64,000 nucleotides of DNA from Phaseolus vulgaris (Eukaryota; Streptophyta; Magnoliopsida; Fabales; Fabaceae): assembly GCF_000499845.2 (NCBI RefSeq), contig NC_023754.2, positions 26,078,611-26,142,610 on the forward strand, read 5' to 3'. The notes beneath the pieces are model-generated. The model was not told the origin of the DNA and searched no databases. It saw nothing but the letters and a program-made list of their open reading frames with translations. Below are positions 63,701 through 64,000 of this stretch, in pieces. Numbering within the stretch: position 1 is the first letter of the stretch; every line of letters starts with the position of its first letter. The position numbers and the translations under genes are program-made.

Positions 63701-64000
63701 TTTCTTAACCTTACTTGTTCCTGCATCATACATATACACACACACTTTAAGCCTCATTCACTGTGTACTATAACCCAACAATAAATCATTTCTTCTCTTT
63801 CTATTCTTTTTCTTCTTTTCCTTTCAACCTTGCTTCTTTTGTCCCACGTCACTTGCACTTTCTTTAGTCAAATATAGCAAGTTTTTCCCTTACAAACAAA
63901 TCTAACTATTCCATTTCCAGTACAAATCACCTAACCATTAAATCAACAAAAAGTATAGAATTTAAATAAGGGGTGGAGCTAAATAAGATGCGTGGAAGTG
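63701..64000 (-). promoter_or_regulatory. OSC3 5' leader and truncated upstream region
   Basis: Nearly identical to the OSC2 upstream sequence for the first ~150 bases, including the leader acceptor (atgatgcag). It then diverges near 63850 with deletions relative to OSC2. The window ends before the position of the OSC2 TATA-like box, so promoter status is unknown. Confidence 0.4.

Overview
This is a stretch of a plant nuclear genome, most likely a papilionoid legume. The evidence is split genes with GT-AG introns, AT-rich non-coding DNA, a chloroplast glutamine synthetase whose start matches the bean/soybean type, copia, CACTA, MULE and LINE debris, and a legume-type dispersed repeat at about 43.1-43.3 kb. 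The genus cannot be fixed from the sequence alone.

Layout. (1) 0.8-7 kb, plus strand: a complete plastid glutamine synthetase gene (GS2, 429 residues, leader intron plus 13 coding exons). (2) 8.8-13.7 kb, plus strand: a complete gene for the plastid ECF-type transporter T component ABCI12 (376 residues, 7 exons). (3) 15-64 kb: a tandem array of oxidosqualene cyclase (OSC, beta-amyrin-synthase-like) genes, all on the minus strand. OSC1 (15.0-19.75 kb) and OSC2 (25.9-32.6 kb) have open 16-exon reading frames of 760 and 762 residues. OSC3 (56.1-63.7 kb) is a pseudogene with an in-frame stop and a lost splice acceptor. Between them lie OSC relics: exon 11 at 23.6-23.8 kb, exons 1-2 at 46.6-48.9 kb, and a 3' flank at 51.4-51.6 kb. 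Pieces of ABCI12 are also repeated at 23.8-25.4 kb and 55.6-55.7 kb. They show that the duplicated unit carried the 3' part of the neighbouring housekeeping gene along with the cyclase. (4) 52.0-55.2 kb, plus strand: at least three decayed copies of a CYP716-like cytochrome P450, the family that oxidises the triterpenes OSCs make. (5) 33.6-43.3 kb: a degenerate copia element inserted upstream of OSC2. A younger copia element (34.6-40.45 kb) sits inside its integrase, and an 833-bp non-autonomous CACTA element sits inside the younger element's gag.

How it fits together. Oxidosqualene cyclases fold 2,3-oxidosqualene into triterpene skeletons and CYP716 enzymes oxidise them, so 15-64 kb looks like a partly dead triterpene gene cluster. 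The most striking detail is that the three OSC copies differ next to the catalytic aspartate: DGTAE in OSC1, the canonical DCTAE in OSC2 and DDTAE in OSC3. All three carry MWYYCR where beta-amyrin synthases have MWCYCR. OSC2 is the only copy that keeps the full catalytic motif. OSC2 and OSC3 are almost identical over exons 1-2 and the promoter-proximal region but clearly diverged further 3', which suggests gene conversion. Exon boundaries were placed by eye from splice signals and family conservation.
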